From Halomonas denitrificans (GTDB taxonomy: Bacteria > Pseudomonadota > Gammaproteobacteria > Pseudomonadales > Halomonadaceae), in the NCBI RefSeq assembly GCF_003056305.1, contig NZ_PYVX01000007.1:62001-126000 (forward strand): 64,000 nt of DNA, read 5' to 3'. The notes beneath the pieces were generated by a model. The model was not told the DNA's origin. It saw only the letters and a list, made by a program, of their open reading frames with translations, and searched no databases. Shown piece by piece: positions 18,170 to 26,121 of this stretch; within the stretch, counting starts at the first letter, position 1; every line of letters starts with the position of its first letter. Both the position numbers and the translations under genes were made by a program.

Positions 18170-18389
18170 CTCTCAGGCCGGTCTCCGGGCTGACGAACGA
18201 AGGGCCTGGCCGAGCCAGAGCACCTTCCGATCCACCGCCTTCCCATGCCGCGGGGGCACAGTGGCCTACCAGTGACGGTAGTGGCGGACCTCGATTCGAT
18301 CACCGTTGCGGGGGCAGCGTCGGACTCGCCGCGAGGGCGCACCGACTTCCCGTTTATCCGGCGAAGCGTTCTCCGCCGGCACCTGAGAG
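18170..18389 (-). ncRNA. Cobalamin (AdoCbl) riboswitch upstream of btuB
   Basis: Read on the minus strand, the element contains the highly conserved B12 box GCTGCCCCCGCAACGGT (18302-18318). It also has the flanking GGGAAGTCGGTGC and GCCACTGTG/ATGGGAAGG blocks and the closing TCAGCCCGGAGACCGGCC. The P1 stem closes perfectly: CTCTCAGG at 18382-18389 pairs with CCTGAGAG at 18170-18177. Family knowledge: such RNAs bind adenosylcobalamin and shut off uptake and biosynthesis genes. It should control btuB and probably the whole downstream operon to cobQ. Confidence 0.97.
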
Positions 18390-18396
18390 TGCGGCT

Positions 18397-18425
18397 AAGC
18401 TAGCAACCGGCCCCGGGGGCGTCAA
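18397..18425 (-). promoter_or_regulatory. Sigma-70 promoter of the riboswitch/btuB operon
   Basis: On the minus strand a -35 TTGACG (18420-18425) and a -10 TAGCTT (18397-18402) are separated by exactly 17 bp. The predicted start near 18390 coincides with the first paired base of riboswitch stem P1, so the transcript would begin directly with the aptamer. Confidence 0.75.
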
Positions 18426-18486
18426 CGCGAATCGCCGGCGTCGTTGACGCGGCTCATGCCCGAAGCAGACGACGTTCAGGCGGCGA

Positions 18487-18921
18487 TCAAGAAAAGGAGA
18501 GGCAGCGGGCCAGGCCGTGGCGCACGTACCACACCTCGTCGGCGCGCGCCGCCGCGTCCTGGCCCAGCCAGCCGGCGAGGTCGCGCAGGCGCCGCTCCGC
18601 CGGGTCGAGCGGCACGATGCCGCGGCCCACCTCAGCAAGGATTAGCACGACCTCGCCCTGCTCCCGGCGTTCGGCCTCGACCATCGCCTCGAGCTCGGCG
18701 ACGAGCCGGGCGCGCAGCCGGTCGTCGTCGGGCTCGTCGACCAGGGCCGCGGTGAGGCCGTCGAGCCAGCCGGTGATCACCAGGCACTGCCCCGGGGCGA
18801 GCCGTGAGCGCCAGCCATCGGGGAAGGCGCCCTCGCCCGCCCGCCACCAGGTCGCCGCGGGGAAGCGGTTCGCTACGAGGTCACGCTTGCCGGCGCAGGC
18901 ACCGCCGATGAACAGCCGCAT
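18487..18921 (-). CDS. Divergent CobU-like protein (second adenosylcobinamide kinase/guanylyltransferase homologue)
   Basis: The 144 residues start with a P-loop variant IGGACAGKRD (about 5-14) and end with the CobU-type C-terminal block EVGRGIVPLDPAERRLRDLAG followed by ADEVWYV and GLA. It is about 40 residues shorter than CobU and lacks the histidine that is guanylylated in the bifunctional enzyme: the only His is near the end. The start at 18921 is preferred because AGGAGG lies 7 nt upstream; an ATG two codons earlier is too close to that site. It overlaps the cobC phosphatase by 49 bp and is the last gene of the cobT operon. It may be a kinase-only or regulatory paralogue. Confidence 0.75.
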   Translation of the reverse strand: MRLFIGGACAGKRDLVANRFPAATWWRAGEGAFPDGWRSRLAPGQCLVITGWLDGLTAALVDEPDDDRLRARLVAELEAMVEAERREQGEVVLILAEVGRGIVPLDPAERRLRDLAGWLGQDAAARADEVWYVRHGLARCLSFS

Positions 18922-19523
18922 TGCCATCCCTCCTCGCCGTGGGTGAAGACGAACCGCCGGCCCTGGGCCTGGCCCACCACGCCGGCCCAGAAGTCGGCAC
19001 CCTCCAGGCGCCGCGAGAGCTCGCGGATGGCGCCGCCGTGACTGACCGCCAGCACCCGCCGATGGCCGTGGGCGCGGGCCTCGGCCAGCACCTCGTCGAG
19101 CCAGTCGGAGAGCCGTGCCCAGAGGTCGTCGGCGGATTCGCCGCCGGGCGTCGCCCGCATGCCGCGGCTGTCGACCCAGGCCCGATAGTCCGGGTCGTCC
19201 TTGAGCGCCTCCCAGGTGCATCCCTCGTAGTCGCCGAAGTCCAGCTCGCGCAGGCGACGATCGAAGCGCGGTGCCTCGGGATGGCTCGCCCAGGTACTGC
19301 CTTCCCGGATATGGGCGAGGGTCTGGCGACAGCGGGTGAGATCGCTCGCGTGGACGGCATCGAAGCCGCTCTCGGCCAGCGCCTCGCGCAGCCGGTCCAG
19401 ATCGGGCAGCGCCTCGGGCAGCAGCAGCGGGATGTCGCGCTGGCCCTGGTAGCGGCGTTCCTGGTTCCAACTCGTCAGGCCGTGGCGAACGACCACCAGC
19501 TCCAGGCGATCAGCAGCAGCCAT
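18873..19523 (-). CDS. cobC: Histidine phosphatase family protein, probable alpha-ribazole phosphatase CobC
   Basis: This 216-residue protein is of the phosphoglycerate-mutase-like superfamily. The catalytic LVVVRHGLTSWN motif is near the N-terminus, RLRELDFGDYEG in the middle and VLAVSHGGAIREL holds the second histidine. In cobamide synthesis CobC removes the phosphate from alpha-ribazole phosphate or adenosylcobalamin phosphate. The genomic position, between cobS and a CobU homologue, supports that role over a generic phosphatase. ATG 19523 has a strong AAGGAGG site and overlaps the cobS end by 49 bp. Confidence 0.85.
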   Translation of the reverse strand: MAAADRLELVVVRHGLTSWNQERRYQGQRDIPLLLPEALPDLDRLREALAESGFDAVHASDLTRCRQTLAHIREGSTWASHPEAPRFDRRLRELDFGDYEGCTWEALKDDPDYRAWVDSRGMRATPGGESADDLWARLSDWLDEVLAEARAHGHRRVLAVSHGGAIRELSRRLEGADFWAGVVGQAQGRRFVFTHGEEGWQCGCSSAVPAPASVTS

Positions 19524-20233
19524 AGTTCTCCTCCTTCGATGGCGGCCCCGACGATATCGCCGTTGATGCCGCCGAAGGCCCGGCGCATCGCCAGGCCGTA
19601 GCCGATGATAAAGGCGCTGAGCCCGGCCGCCAGCCAGGCGCCGCCGGGCCAAGAAAGTGCGAGCGCCAGCGGCACCCCGGCGGCCAGCGCCAGGTCGCCA
19701 CGGGTCAGGCTCTGCTGCCAGGCGTGGGCCATCCCCTCGGGGCGGGCCGCCGGCACCGTGACCAGCAGACCGACGCCGCCGAGCCGCCCCAGGGCGAGCA
19801 GCACCACCAGCCCCCAGGGACTCGCGCCGGCCTCGAGCAGCGCCCACAGCAGGGCGAGCTTCCAGGCCAGCAGGAAGACCAGGGCGAGGATCCCGAAGCT
19901 GCCTACCTGGGGATCCTTCATGATCTCGAAGCGCTTCTCCAGCAGGGCGTTGCTGCCCAGGGCGTCGGCCAGGTCCATCACACCGTCGAGGTGCAGGCCG
20001 CCGGTCAGCGCCACCCACAGGCTGAGCAGCACCAGGGCCAGCAGCGGCGTGGGGAGCAGCGGCTCCAGCAGCGTGCCCGCCGCGGCCACCAGGGACCCGA
20101 GCAGCGCGCCGACCAGCGGATAGGCCCGGGCCGCCCAGCGTCGGGTGGCCGGCGTCCAGGGGCAGGCCAGCGGCACCGGCAGCCGGGAGAGGAACTGGAT
20201 CGCCAGCAGCATGCCGAAGGCGGCGCTTTTCAT
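19475..20233 (-). CDS. cobS: Adenosylcobinamide-GDP ribazoletransferase (cobalamin synthase) CobS
   Basis: This 252-residue integral membrane enzyme joins adenosylcobinamide-GDP with alpha-ribazole(-phosphate). Diagnostic motifs are AIQFLSRLPVP at the N-terminus, AYPLVGALLG, TGGLHLDGVMDLADALG with metal-binding acidic residues, and MKDPQVGSFG. Several hydrophobic helices follow. The start overlaps the cobU stop as ATGA at 20230-20233. Confidence 0.93.
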   Translation of the reverse strand: MKSAAFGMLLAIQFLSRLPVPLACPWTPATRRWAARAYPLVGALLGSLVAAAGTLLEPLLPTPLLALVLLSLWVALTGGLHLDGVMDLADALGSNALLEKRFEIMKDPQVGSFGILALVFLLAWKLALLWALLEAGASPWGLVVLLALGRLGGVGLLVTVPAARPEGMAHAWQQSLTRGDLALAAGVPLALALSWPGGAWLAAGLSAFIIGYGLAMRRAFGGINGDIVGAAIEGGELWLLLIAWSWWSFATA

Positions 20234-20784
20234 GAACGTGCTCCTGTCACTCTCTTGCCCTTCCACTCGATGGCCTGGCCGGCCACCACCTCGACCACCC
20301 GGTCCGCCTCGGCGGCCAGGTCGCGGTGCAGCCGCTGCAGGAAGGCCAGGTAGCGCCACACCATGACGTCGCGGGGCGGCAGGTCCTCGTTGAGGTCATT
20401 GGAGACCACCACCAGGGCGATGCCGCGGCGGCGGGCCGCGGCGATCAGCCGCCCGAGCATGGCACGGCCGGCGGCCTCGTCACGCCCGGCCTCGAACAGC
20501 CACTGGCCGGCCCACAGGGTCAGGCAGTCGAGCAGCACGCTGCTGCCCGCCGCCAGACCGTCCAGGGCATCGGCGATCTCCAGCGGCGCCTCGCGAGTCA
20601 ACCAGCCCTCGCCGCGCTCGCGGCGATGCCGGGCGACCCGGGCCGCCATCTCCTCATCGCCGACCCGCGCCGTGGCGAGATAGACGAGCATGGCGCCCTC
20701 CCGCCCCTGACAGTGCTCGAGGGCCAGGGCCTCGGCCGCCGCGCTCTTGCCCGAGCGCGCCCCGCCGGCGACGAAGGCGATCAT
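20230..20784 (-). CDS. cobU: Adenosylcobinamide kinase/adenosylcobinamide-phosphate guanylyltransferase CobU
   Basis: The 184-residue enzyme phosphorylates adenosylcobinamide and activates it with GTP. P-loop FVAGGARSGKS (about 4-14), VYLATARVGDEEMAARVARHRRER with the guanylylated His near residue 53, and VLLDCLTLW are present. The usual C-terminal SNEVGxGIVP block is replaced by SNDLNEDLPP, an unusual divergence (see the second homologue at 18487). ATGA overlaps link it to both neighbours in the operon. Confidence 0.9.
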   Translation of the reverse strand: MIAFVAGGARSGKSAAAEALALEHCQGREGAMLVYLATARVGDEEMAARVARHRRERGEGWLTREAPLEIADALDGLAAGSSVLLDCLTLWAGQWLFEAGRDEAAGRAMLGRLIAAARRRGIALVVVSNDLNEDLPPRDVMVWRYLAFLQRLHRDLAAEADRVVEVVAGQAIEWKGKRVTGARS

Positions 20785-21872
20785 GGGCGCCTCCAGGCCG
20801 CCAGGGCCTCGAGCAGGCGGGCGTTGTCCGGCCCCTGGCGCAGGGCGAAGCGCAGCCAGCGGCCGTCGAGGCCGGGGAAGTTGTGGGTGTGGCGCGCCAG
20901 CAGGCCGCGGCGCAGCAGGAAGGCGAACAGCGCCTCGGCCTCGTCGGCGTCGTGGCCGCCGCGCAGCAGCAGGAAGTTGGCGGCGGTCGGCGCCACCGCA
21001 TGGCCCAGCGCGCGCACCCGCGACGGCAGGTCGCGCTGGGCGGCCAGCCACGCCCGGGTGCGCGCGAGGTAGTCGGCGTCGGCGAGCAGCGGCGCCACGA
21101 GCTCAAGGGCCAGGGCGTTGACGCTCCAGGGCAGCTGGCGGGCGGCGAGGTGCGCCACCGTCTCGGGCTCGCCCAGCAGGTAGCCGAGCCGCAGCCCTGG
21201 CAGGGCGTAGAGCTTGGTCAGCGAGCGCAGCAGCAGCAGGTTCGTCGACTCAGCCAGCAAGGGCGTCAGTCGCTCGTCGTTCTCGGTGAACTCGACGAAG
21301 GCCTCGTCCACCACCAGGGTAGTGCCTGTCTCGTCGCACCGGGCCAGCAGGCGCTCGATGGCCTCCCGGGGGATCAGGGTGCCGGTGGGGTTGTTGGGGC
21401 GGCAGAGGAAGAGCACCTCGGCCTTCGTCATGGCCCGCTCGGCGGCGTCGAGGTCGAGGTCGAAGGCCTCACCGCCGAGTGCCAGGGAGGCGACGCTAAG
21501 GCCGTAGTGGTCGCAGGCCTGGGCGTATTCGCTGAAGGTGGGCTGCACGATCAGCGCGTGGCCGCCAGCGTACAGGCCCGCGGCGAGATAGATCGCCTCG
21601 GCGCCGCCGGACGTCACCAGCACCCGCTCGGGGGCGACGCCCTCGTGCTCGGCGATGGCGCGACGGGCCCGGTCGTCGCCAGGGTCCGGGTAGCGGCTCA
21701 GGCAGTCGGCGGCGCCGGCCAACCAGCCGTCGAGCCAGGGCGGCGGCCCCAGGGGATTGAGGTTGGCGCTGAAGTCGACCAGCGGCTGGTCCGCCGGCAG
21801 GCCGTAACGCGCGAGCAGCGGCGCGGCGCGCCCGCCGTGACCCGGCCAGCTCGATTCGCTACTCACACTCAT
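20781..21872 (-). CDS. cobD: L-threonine-O-3-phosphate decarboxylase CobD (PLP enzyme)
   Basis: This 363-residue fold-type I PLP enzyme resembles histidinol-phosphate aminotransferase. It shows LVDFSANLNPLGPP, RYPDPGD, a TSGGAEAIYLAAGLY phosphate-binding turn, FLCRPNNPTGTL, LVVDEAFVEF and the lysine-bearing LLRSLTKLYALPGLRLGYLL. It makes (R)-1-aminopropan-2-yl phosphate, the aminopropanol linker of cobamides (named CobC in Pseudomonas nomenclature). It overlaps cbiB and cobU by 4 bp each. Confidence 0.9.
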   Translation of the reverse strand: MSVSSESSWPGHGGRAAPLLARYGLPADQPLVDFSANLNPLGPPPWLDGWLAGAADCLSRYPDPGDDRARRAIAEHEGVAPERVLVTSGGAEAIYLAAGLYAGGHALIVQPTFSEYAQACDHYGLSVASLALGGEAFDLDLDAAERAMTKAEVLFLCRPNNPTGTLIPREAIERLLARCDETGTTLVVDEAFVEFTENDERLTPLLAESTNLLLLRSLTKLYALPGLRLGYLLGEPETVAHLAARQLPWSVNALALELVAPLLADADYLARTRAWLAAQRDLPSRVRALGHAVAPTAANFLLLRGGHDADEAEALFAFLLRRGLLARHTHNFPGLDGRWLRFALRQGPDNARLLEALAAWRRP

Positions 21873-22855
21873 AAGAGAAGCTCTCGGACCAGGATCGGCA
21901 GGCCCATCAGCAGCAGGAAGGCCAGCCAGCCGCCGTGCATGTGGCGGATGGCGCGACCGATGTGGTCGACGCTCAGGGGCTCGAGGGCCGTGCCGAGGGT
22001 GGCGCGGTGCGAGGGGCGCCCGGCGTAGTGGTTGAGGCCGCCGAGGCGCACCCCCAACAGGTTCGCCACCATGGCCTCCGGCCAGCCGGCATTGGGGCTC
22101 GGGTGGCGGGGCGCCTCGCGGCGGGTGGCGGCGAGCGCCCCGCCCCGGCGGCTGCCGGGGATCGCCCAGGCGGAAAGCCACAGCGCCAGCGCGGTGAGCC
22201 GGGCCGGCAGCCAGTTGACGACATCGTCGAAGCGCGCCGCGGCGCGGCCGAAGTCCCTATAGCGGGGGCTTTGATAGCCGACCATGGAGTCCAGGGTGTT
22301 GGCCGCCTTGTAGGCCAGCGCCAGGGGCGCGCCGCCGAGCAGCGCCCAGAAGAGCGGCGCGGTGATGCCGTCCACGGTGTTCTCGGCCACGGTCTCCACC
22401 GCGCCCCGGGCGAGCTCCCCCTCGTCCAGCGCCTCGGTGTCGCGCCCGACGATCATCGAGAGCGCCTGGCGTGCCGGGACCAGCTCGCCGCTGGCCAGCA
22501 GCAGGGCCACCGCCCGGCCGGCCTCGGCGAGCCCACGGGCGGCCAGGGTGGTGACGAGCAGGCCGAGTTCGGCGGCGAGCGAAAGCCAGGGACTGATCCA
22601 GGCGAGCATCGCCAGCACGCCCCAGGCGAGCGCCCAGCTGCCGCCCACCACCAGAACCACCAGCCAGCGACCGCGGCGACGGCGCGCGGCGGCGGGCCCG
22701 TGATTCCAGGTCCGCTCGAGCCGGGTGATCGCCCTGCCCATGCCCACCACCGGGTGAGGCAGCCAGGGCGGATCGCCGAGCGCCAGGTCGAGCAGCATGG
22801 CGACGGCGACCAGGCCCAGCAGCGCAAGCGACAGGGGCTCGACGAGCGGGCTCAT
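21869..22855 (-). CDS. cbiB: Adenosylcobinamide-phosphate synthase CbiB
   Basis: The 328-residue membrane protein attaches aminopropanol (phosphate) to adenosylcobyric acid. Family motifs seen are LDLALGDPPWLPHPVVGMGRAI at the start, ENTVDGITAPLFWALLGGAPLALAYKAANTLDSMVGY in the middle and PSPNAGWPEAMVANLLGVRLGGLNHY. It is named CobD in the Pseudomonas scheme. It overlaps cbiZ and cobD, and works directly downstream of CbiZ in cobinamide salvage. Confidence 0.93.
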   Translation of the reverse strand: MSPLVEPLSLALLGLVAVAMLLDLALGDPPWLPHPVVGMGRAITRLERTWNHGPAAARRRRGRWLVVLVVGGSWALAWGVLAMLAWISPWLSLAAELGLLVTTLAARGLAEAGRAVALLLASGELVPARQALSMIVGRDTEALDEGELARGAVETVAENTVDGITAPLFWALLGGAPLALAYKAANTLDSMVGYQSPRYRDFGRAAARFDDVVNWLPARLTALALWLSAWAIPGSRRGGALAATRREAPRHPSPNAGWPEAMVANLLGVRLGGLNHYAGRPSHRATLGTALEPLSVDHIGRAIRHMHGGWLAFLLLMGLPILVRELLL

Positions 22856-23565
22856 CGCGCCTCCTCCGTCATCGCCAGGGAGGCCGTCACGGCGCGGAAC
22901 ACGGCGTCGCCGATGGCACGGCCCAGCCGCGTGCCCGAGCCCGCATAGGGGGTGGGGTCGCCGCGCTGGGTGGCGGCGATGGCCAGGCAGTCGGTGGAGG
23001 TGCCGGTGGCCGGGGTGCCGCTGTGCGGGTCGCGCACGCCCCGGGCCCCCAGGGCCCGCACCTTGGCCTCGGTGACCGACTGGGCGGCGTTGACCAGGGC
23101 ACCGTCGTCGAGGTGGCCGTCGATGAAGAGCGTCAGGTTGATCGTGCCGACCACCACACGCGGATCGCCCGGGACCGGCGCGGTGATGTCCACGGCGTTG
23201 CCGACCCCGGCGGTCACCGCGGCCAGCACCGCGCGCGCACCGGCCTCGGCCGACGCCAGGGCGAGGTGGGCCGGCGAGACCGCGGTCATCATCGCCACGC
23301 TCTGCTCGGCGTCGAGGCCGCGCCGGGCGAGCCAGTCGACCAGATCGGCACGGGGCGCCCGCCCGGCGTAGCCCTTGTCGACGTGGAAGTTGCAGAAGTG
23401 TCGCGACCAGCCGAGCCCCGCGCCCACCAGAGCGCTGCTCAGGGTGCGCAGGGGCGTGGCATGGGCGAGGTGCACGGCGTGCTCGTCCACCGCAAGCGTC
23501 AGGCCCTGGCCGAAGGCCAGGTCGCGAACGCCGGGAGGCCCGAGCGGCGAGGCCGCGAGGGTCAC
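22852..23565 (-). CDS. cbiZ: Adenosylcobinamide amidohydrolase CbiZ
   Basis: The 237-residue protein matches the CbiZ family (adenosylcobinamide amidohydrolase), best seen in MMTAVSPAHLALASAEAGARAVLAAVTAGVGNA and GTPATGTSTDCLAIAA. Known CbiZ proteins from archaea and Rhodobacter cleave the aminopropanol arm of adenosylcobinamide, or of adenosylpseudocobalamin, to give adenosylcobyric acid, which re-enters synthesis through CbiB. Its location next to cbiB agrees with this. Presence beside BluB and CobT suggests remodelling of foreign cobamides to cobalamin. Confidence 0.9.
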   Translation of the reverse strand: MTLAASPLGPPGVRDLAFGQGLTLAVDEHAVHLAHATPLRTLSSALVGAGLGWSRHFCNFHVDKGYAGRAPRADLVDWLARRGLDAEQSVAMMTAVSPAHLALASAEAGARAVLAAVTAGVGNAVDITAPVPGDPRVVVGTINLTLFIDGHLDDGALVNAAQSVTEAKVRALGARGVRDPHSGTPATGTSTDCLAIAATQRGDPTPYAGSGTRLGRAIGDAVFRAVTASLAMTEEAR

Positions 23566-24611
23566 GGCGTCGCTCCGTCGTCGATGCCGGCGTCGGCGAA
23601 GGTCGCCATCTCGGCGAGCATCGCCGTGGCCGCCTCCAGCAGCGGGAAGGCCAGCGCGGCCCCGCTGCCCTCGCCGAGGCGAAGCTCGAGGTCGAGCAGC
23701 GCCTCGGCATCGAGCGCCTCCAGGGCCAGGCGGTGGCCGGGCTCGTGGGAGCGGTGGCCGAAGATCAGGTAGGGGCGCAGGGCGGGCTCGAGCCGGCAGG
23801 CGACCAGCGCGGCCACCGTGGCGATGAAGCCGTCCACCAGCAGCGGCAGGCGGTGTGCCGCCCCCTCCAGGTAGGCGCCGGCCATGGCGGCGATCTCCAG
23901 CCCGCCGAGCGCGGCGAGGGTCGCCAGCGGATCGTCGGGATCCGGCGCCCGGGCGACGAGGGCCGCCTCGATGACCGCCCGCTTGTGGTCCAGGGCCGCG
24001 CCCGCCACGCCGGTGCCCGCCCCGACCAGCGCACTCACCGGGGCGCCGGTGAGCGCGGCCAGCAGGGCGCTGCTCGCCGTGGTGTTGGCGATGCCCATCT
24101 CGCCGACGATCAGGCAGCGACAGCCGGCCGCGACGGCGCGACGGGCGGCGCGACGGCCCACCGCGAGGGCCTCCCGCGCCTCGTCGCGACTCATGGCGGC
24201 CTCGCGGGCCAGGTTGGCGGTGCCGGGCCGCACCCGGTCATGCACGACGCCGTGGTCGGGCAGCTCGCCGACCACGCCCACGTCGACCACCTCGAGGCGT
24301 GCGCCGATGCGCCGCGAGAAGACGTTGATCGCCGCGCCGCCGGCGACGAAGTTGGCCACCATCTGCGCGGTGACGGCCTGGGGAAAGGCCGAGACGCCCT
24401 CCTCGGCCACGCCGTGATCGGCGGCGAAGACCACCACCCCGGGCGGCGTCACGTCCGGGAAGTCCTCGCCGGCCAGCCCGGCCAGGGTCACCGCCAGCGC
24501 CTCGAGGCGCCCGAGGCTGCCGGGCGGCTTGGTGAGGGTATCGAGGTAGCGGCCGACCCGGTCGGCACAGGCCGCGTCAGGGGCGGCGATCGACGGCGCG
24601 GGATCATTCAC
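23562..24611 (-). CDS. cobT: Nicotinate-nucleotide:dimethylbenzimidazole phosphoribosyltransferase CobT
   Basis: The 349-residue enzyme activates the lower-ligand base to alpha-ribazole phosphate. Signatures are LTKPPGSLGRLE, VVVFAADHGVAEEGVSAFPQAVT, GEMGIANTTASSALLAALTG, GLEIAAMAGAYLEGA and RLGEGSGAALAFPLL, where the Glu near residue 314 is the expected general base. It is the first gene of the second cob operon. I see no B12 box in its 169-bp upstream gap, which is shared with the divergent sulfite dehydrogenase gene. Confidence 0.95.
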   Translation of the reverse strand: MNDPAPSIAAPDAACADRVGRYLDTLTKPPGSLGRLEALAVTLAGLAGEDFPDVTPPGVVVFAADHGVAEEGVSAFPQAVTAQMVANFVAGGAAINVFSRRIGARLEVVDVGVVGELPDHGVVHDRVRPGTANLAREAAMSRDEAREALAVGRRAARRAVAAGCRCLIVGEMGIANTTASSALLAALTGAPVSALVGAGTGVAGAALDHKRAVIEAALVARAPDPDDPLATLAALGGLEIAAMAGAYLEGAAHRLPLLVDGFIATVAALVACRLEPALRPYLIFGHRSHEPGHRLALEALDAEALLDLELRLGEGSGAALAFPLLEAATAMLAEMATFADAGIDDGATP

Positions 24612-24780
24612 GGAAGCGCTCTCCAGGCAGCGTGGTCAGGCGCCACATGCTACCAGAGCCGCGCGCCTCGCACCGCCGTCACCCCGTGCGGGAGTGCTAC
24701 GCTTGGGGGTGGCAGCACAATCACAACAAGGCCCGGCCGGCGCCCGTCGGCCGCTCGCCGGGCATGCCAGGAGTGTCGTC

Positions 24781-26112
24781 ATGACCAGACAGCCCCCCGA
24801 TACCCGGACACGCGGCATCCATGAGCTCTACGCCGAGGACCCCGAGGCCGCGGACCGACAGCTCTGGGACCGCGAGGTCGACCCCGTCACCCGTCGCGGC
24901 TTTCTCAAGCGCTCGAGCCTGCTCGCCATGGCCGCGGCGGTGGGGGGCTCGATCCCCTTCGCCGATCGCATGCCCGGCGGCCTGATTCCCGCCGCCCTGG
25001 CCCAGAGCGAGGAACCCTTCACCCTGAAGGGCAAGGAGGGGCTGACTGTCCTCAACGACCGACCCATCAACGCCGAGACGCCGCCCCATCTGCTCGACGA
25101 CGACATCACCCCCGGACGGGTGATGTTCGTGCGCAACAACGGCATCCCGCCGGCCCTGGAGAGCATCGACGTCGGCGCCTGGCAGCTGGAGATCGGCGGC
25201 GAGTCCTGCGAGACCCCGCAGAGCTTCTCCATCGCCGAGCTGAAGGAGAGGTTCAAGCACCATACCTACCAGCTCCAGGTGGAGTGCGGCGGCAACGGCC
25301 GCAGCGAGTACGTGCCCTCGGCCAGCGGCAACCAGTGGACCACCGGCGCGGTGGCCTGCCCGACCTTCACCGGGGCGCGCCTGCGCGACGTGCTCGAGGC
25401 CTGCGGCATCAAGGACGACGCCGTCTACATCGGCTACTACGGCGCCGATGCCCATGCCAGCGGCGATCCCGACAAGGATCCGATCTCCCGCGGGGTGCCC
25501 ATGGAGAAGGCCCTGGAGGACGAGTCGCTGATCGCCTGGGCGATGAACGGCGAGGACATCCCCTACCTCAATGGCCACCCGCTGCGCGTGGTGTGTGGCG
25601 GCTGGCCGGGGTCGGTGTCTGGCAAGTGGCTGCAGCGCATCGTGATCCGCAACCAGAAGCATGACGGCACCAAGATGGCGCCCCCCTCCTACAGCGTGCC
25701 CAAGCACCCGGTGGCGCCGGGCAGCAACGTGCCCAAGGAGGACTTCGTCACCATCCAGTCGATGCCGGTCAAGTCGCTGGTGACCTATCCCCGCTCCGGG
25801 ATCGATCACGCCCTCGGCGAGGCCCTGCGGGTGCGCGGGCACGCCTGGGCCGGCGACCTCGCGGTCAAGGAGGTGCACGTCTCCATCGATTTCGGGGCGA
25901 CCTGGCAGAAGGCCGAGCTGAAGGATCCGCCCAACCGGCTGGCCTGGCAGCGCTGGACCACCCAGGTGGAGTTTCCCGAGCCCGGCTACTACGAGGTCTG
26001 GGCCAAGGCCACCGACGAGAACGGCCGCGCCCAGCCGATGGTGGTGCCGGGCTGGAACCCCAAGGGATACCTCAACAACGCCTGCCATCGCATCGCGGTC
26101 CAGGTGGCCTAG
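24781..26112 (+). CDS. Sulfite dehydrogenase, molybdopterin subunit (SorA/SoxC type)
   Basis: This 443-residue protein of the sulfite oxidase family has a Tat signal (TRRGFLKRSSLLAMAAAVGG, about 37-56), so it is exported folded to the periplasm. The molybdenum-ligating Cys is at about residue 169 in QVECGGNGR, followed by the Mo-cofactor domain (WLQRIVIRNQ, GVPMEKAL) and the dimerisation domain (VHVSIDFGATWQKA; LAWQRW). It oxidises sulfite to sulfate and passes electrons to the cytochrome c encoded 10 bp downstream. ATG 24781 follows an AGGAG site. Confidence 0.88.
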   Translation: MTRQPPDTRTRGIHELYAEDPEAADRQLWDREVDPVTRRGFLKRSSLLAMAAAVGGSIPFADRMPGGLIPAALAQSEEPFTLKGKEGLTVLNDRPINAETPPHLLDDDITPGRVMFVRNNGIPPALESIDVGAWQLEIGGESCETPQSFSIAELKERFKHHTYQLQVECGGNGRSEYVPSASGNQWTTGAVACPTFTGARLRDVLEACGIKDDAVYIGYYGADAHASGDPDKDPISRGVPMEKALEDESLIAWAMNGEDIPYLNGHPLRVVCGGWPGSVSGKWLQRIVIRNQKHDGTKMAPPSYSVPKHPVAPGSNVPKEDFVTIQSMPVKSLVTYPRSGIDHALGEALRVRGHAWAGDLAVKEVHVSIDFGATWQKAELKDPPNRLAWQRWTTQVEFPEPGYYEVWAKATDENGRAQPMVVPGWNPKGYLNNACHRIAVQVA

Positions 26113-26121
26113 GAGGCAGCC

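Noticed and set aside
24612..24780. Possible second cobalamin riboswitch in front of cobT
   Set aside because: The 169-bp gap contains none of the conserved B12-box or GGGAA blocks on either strand.
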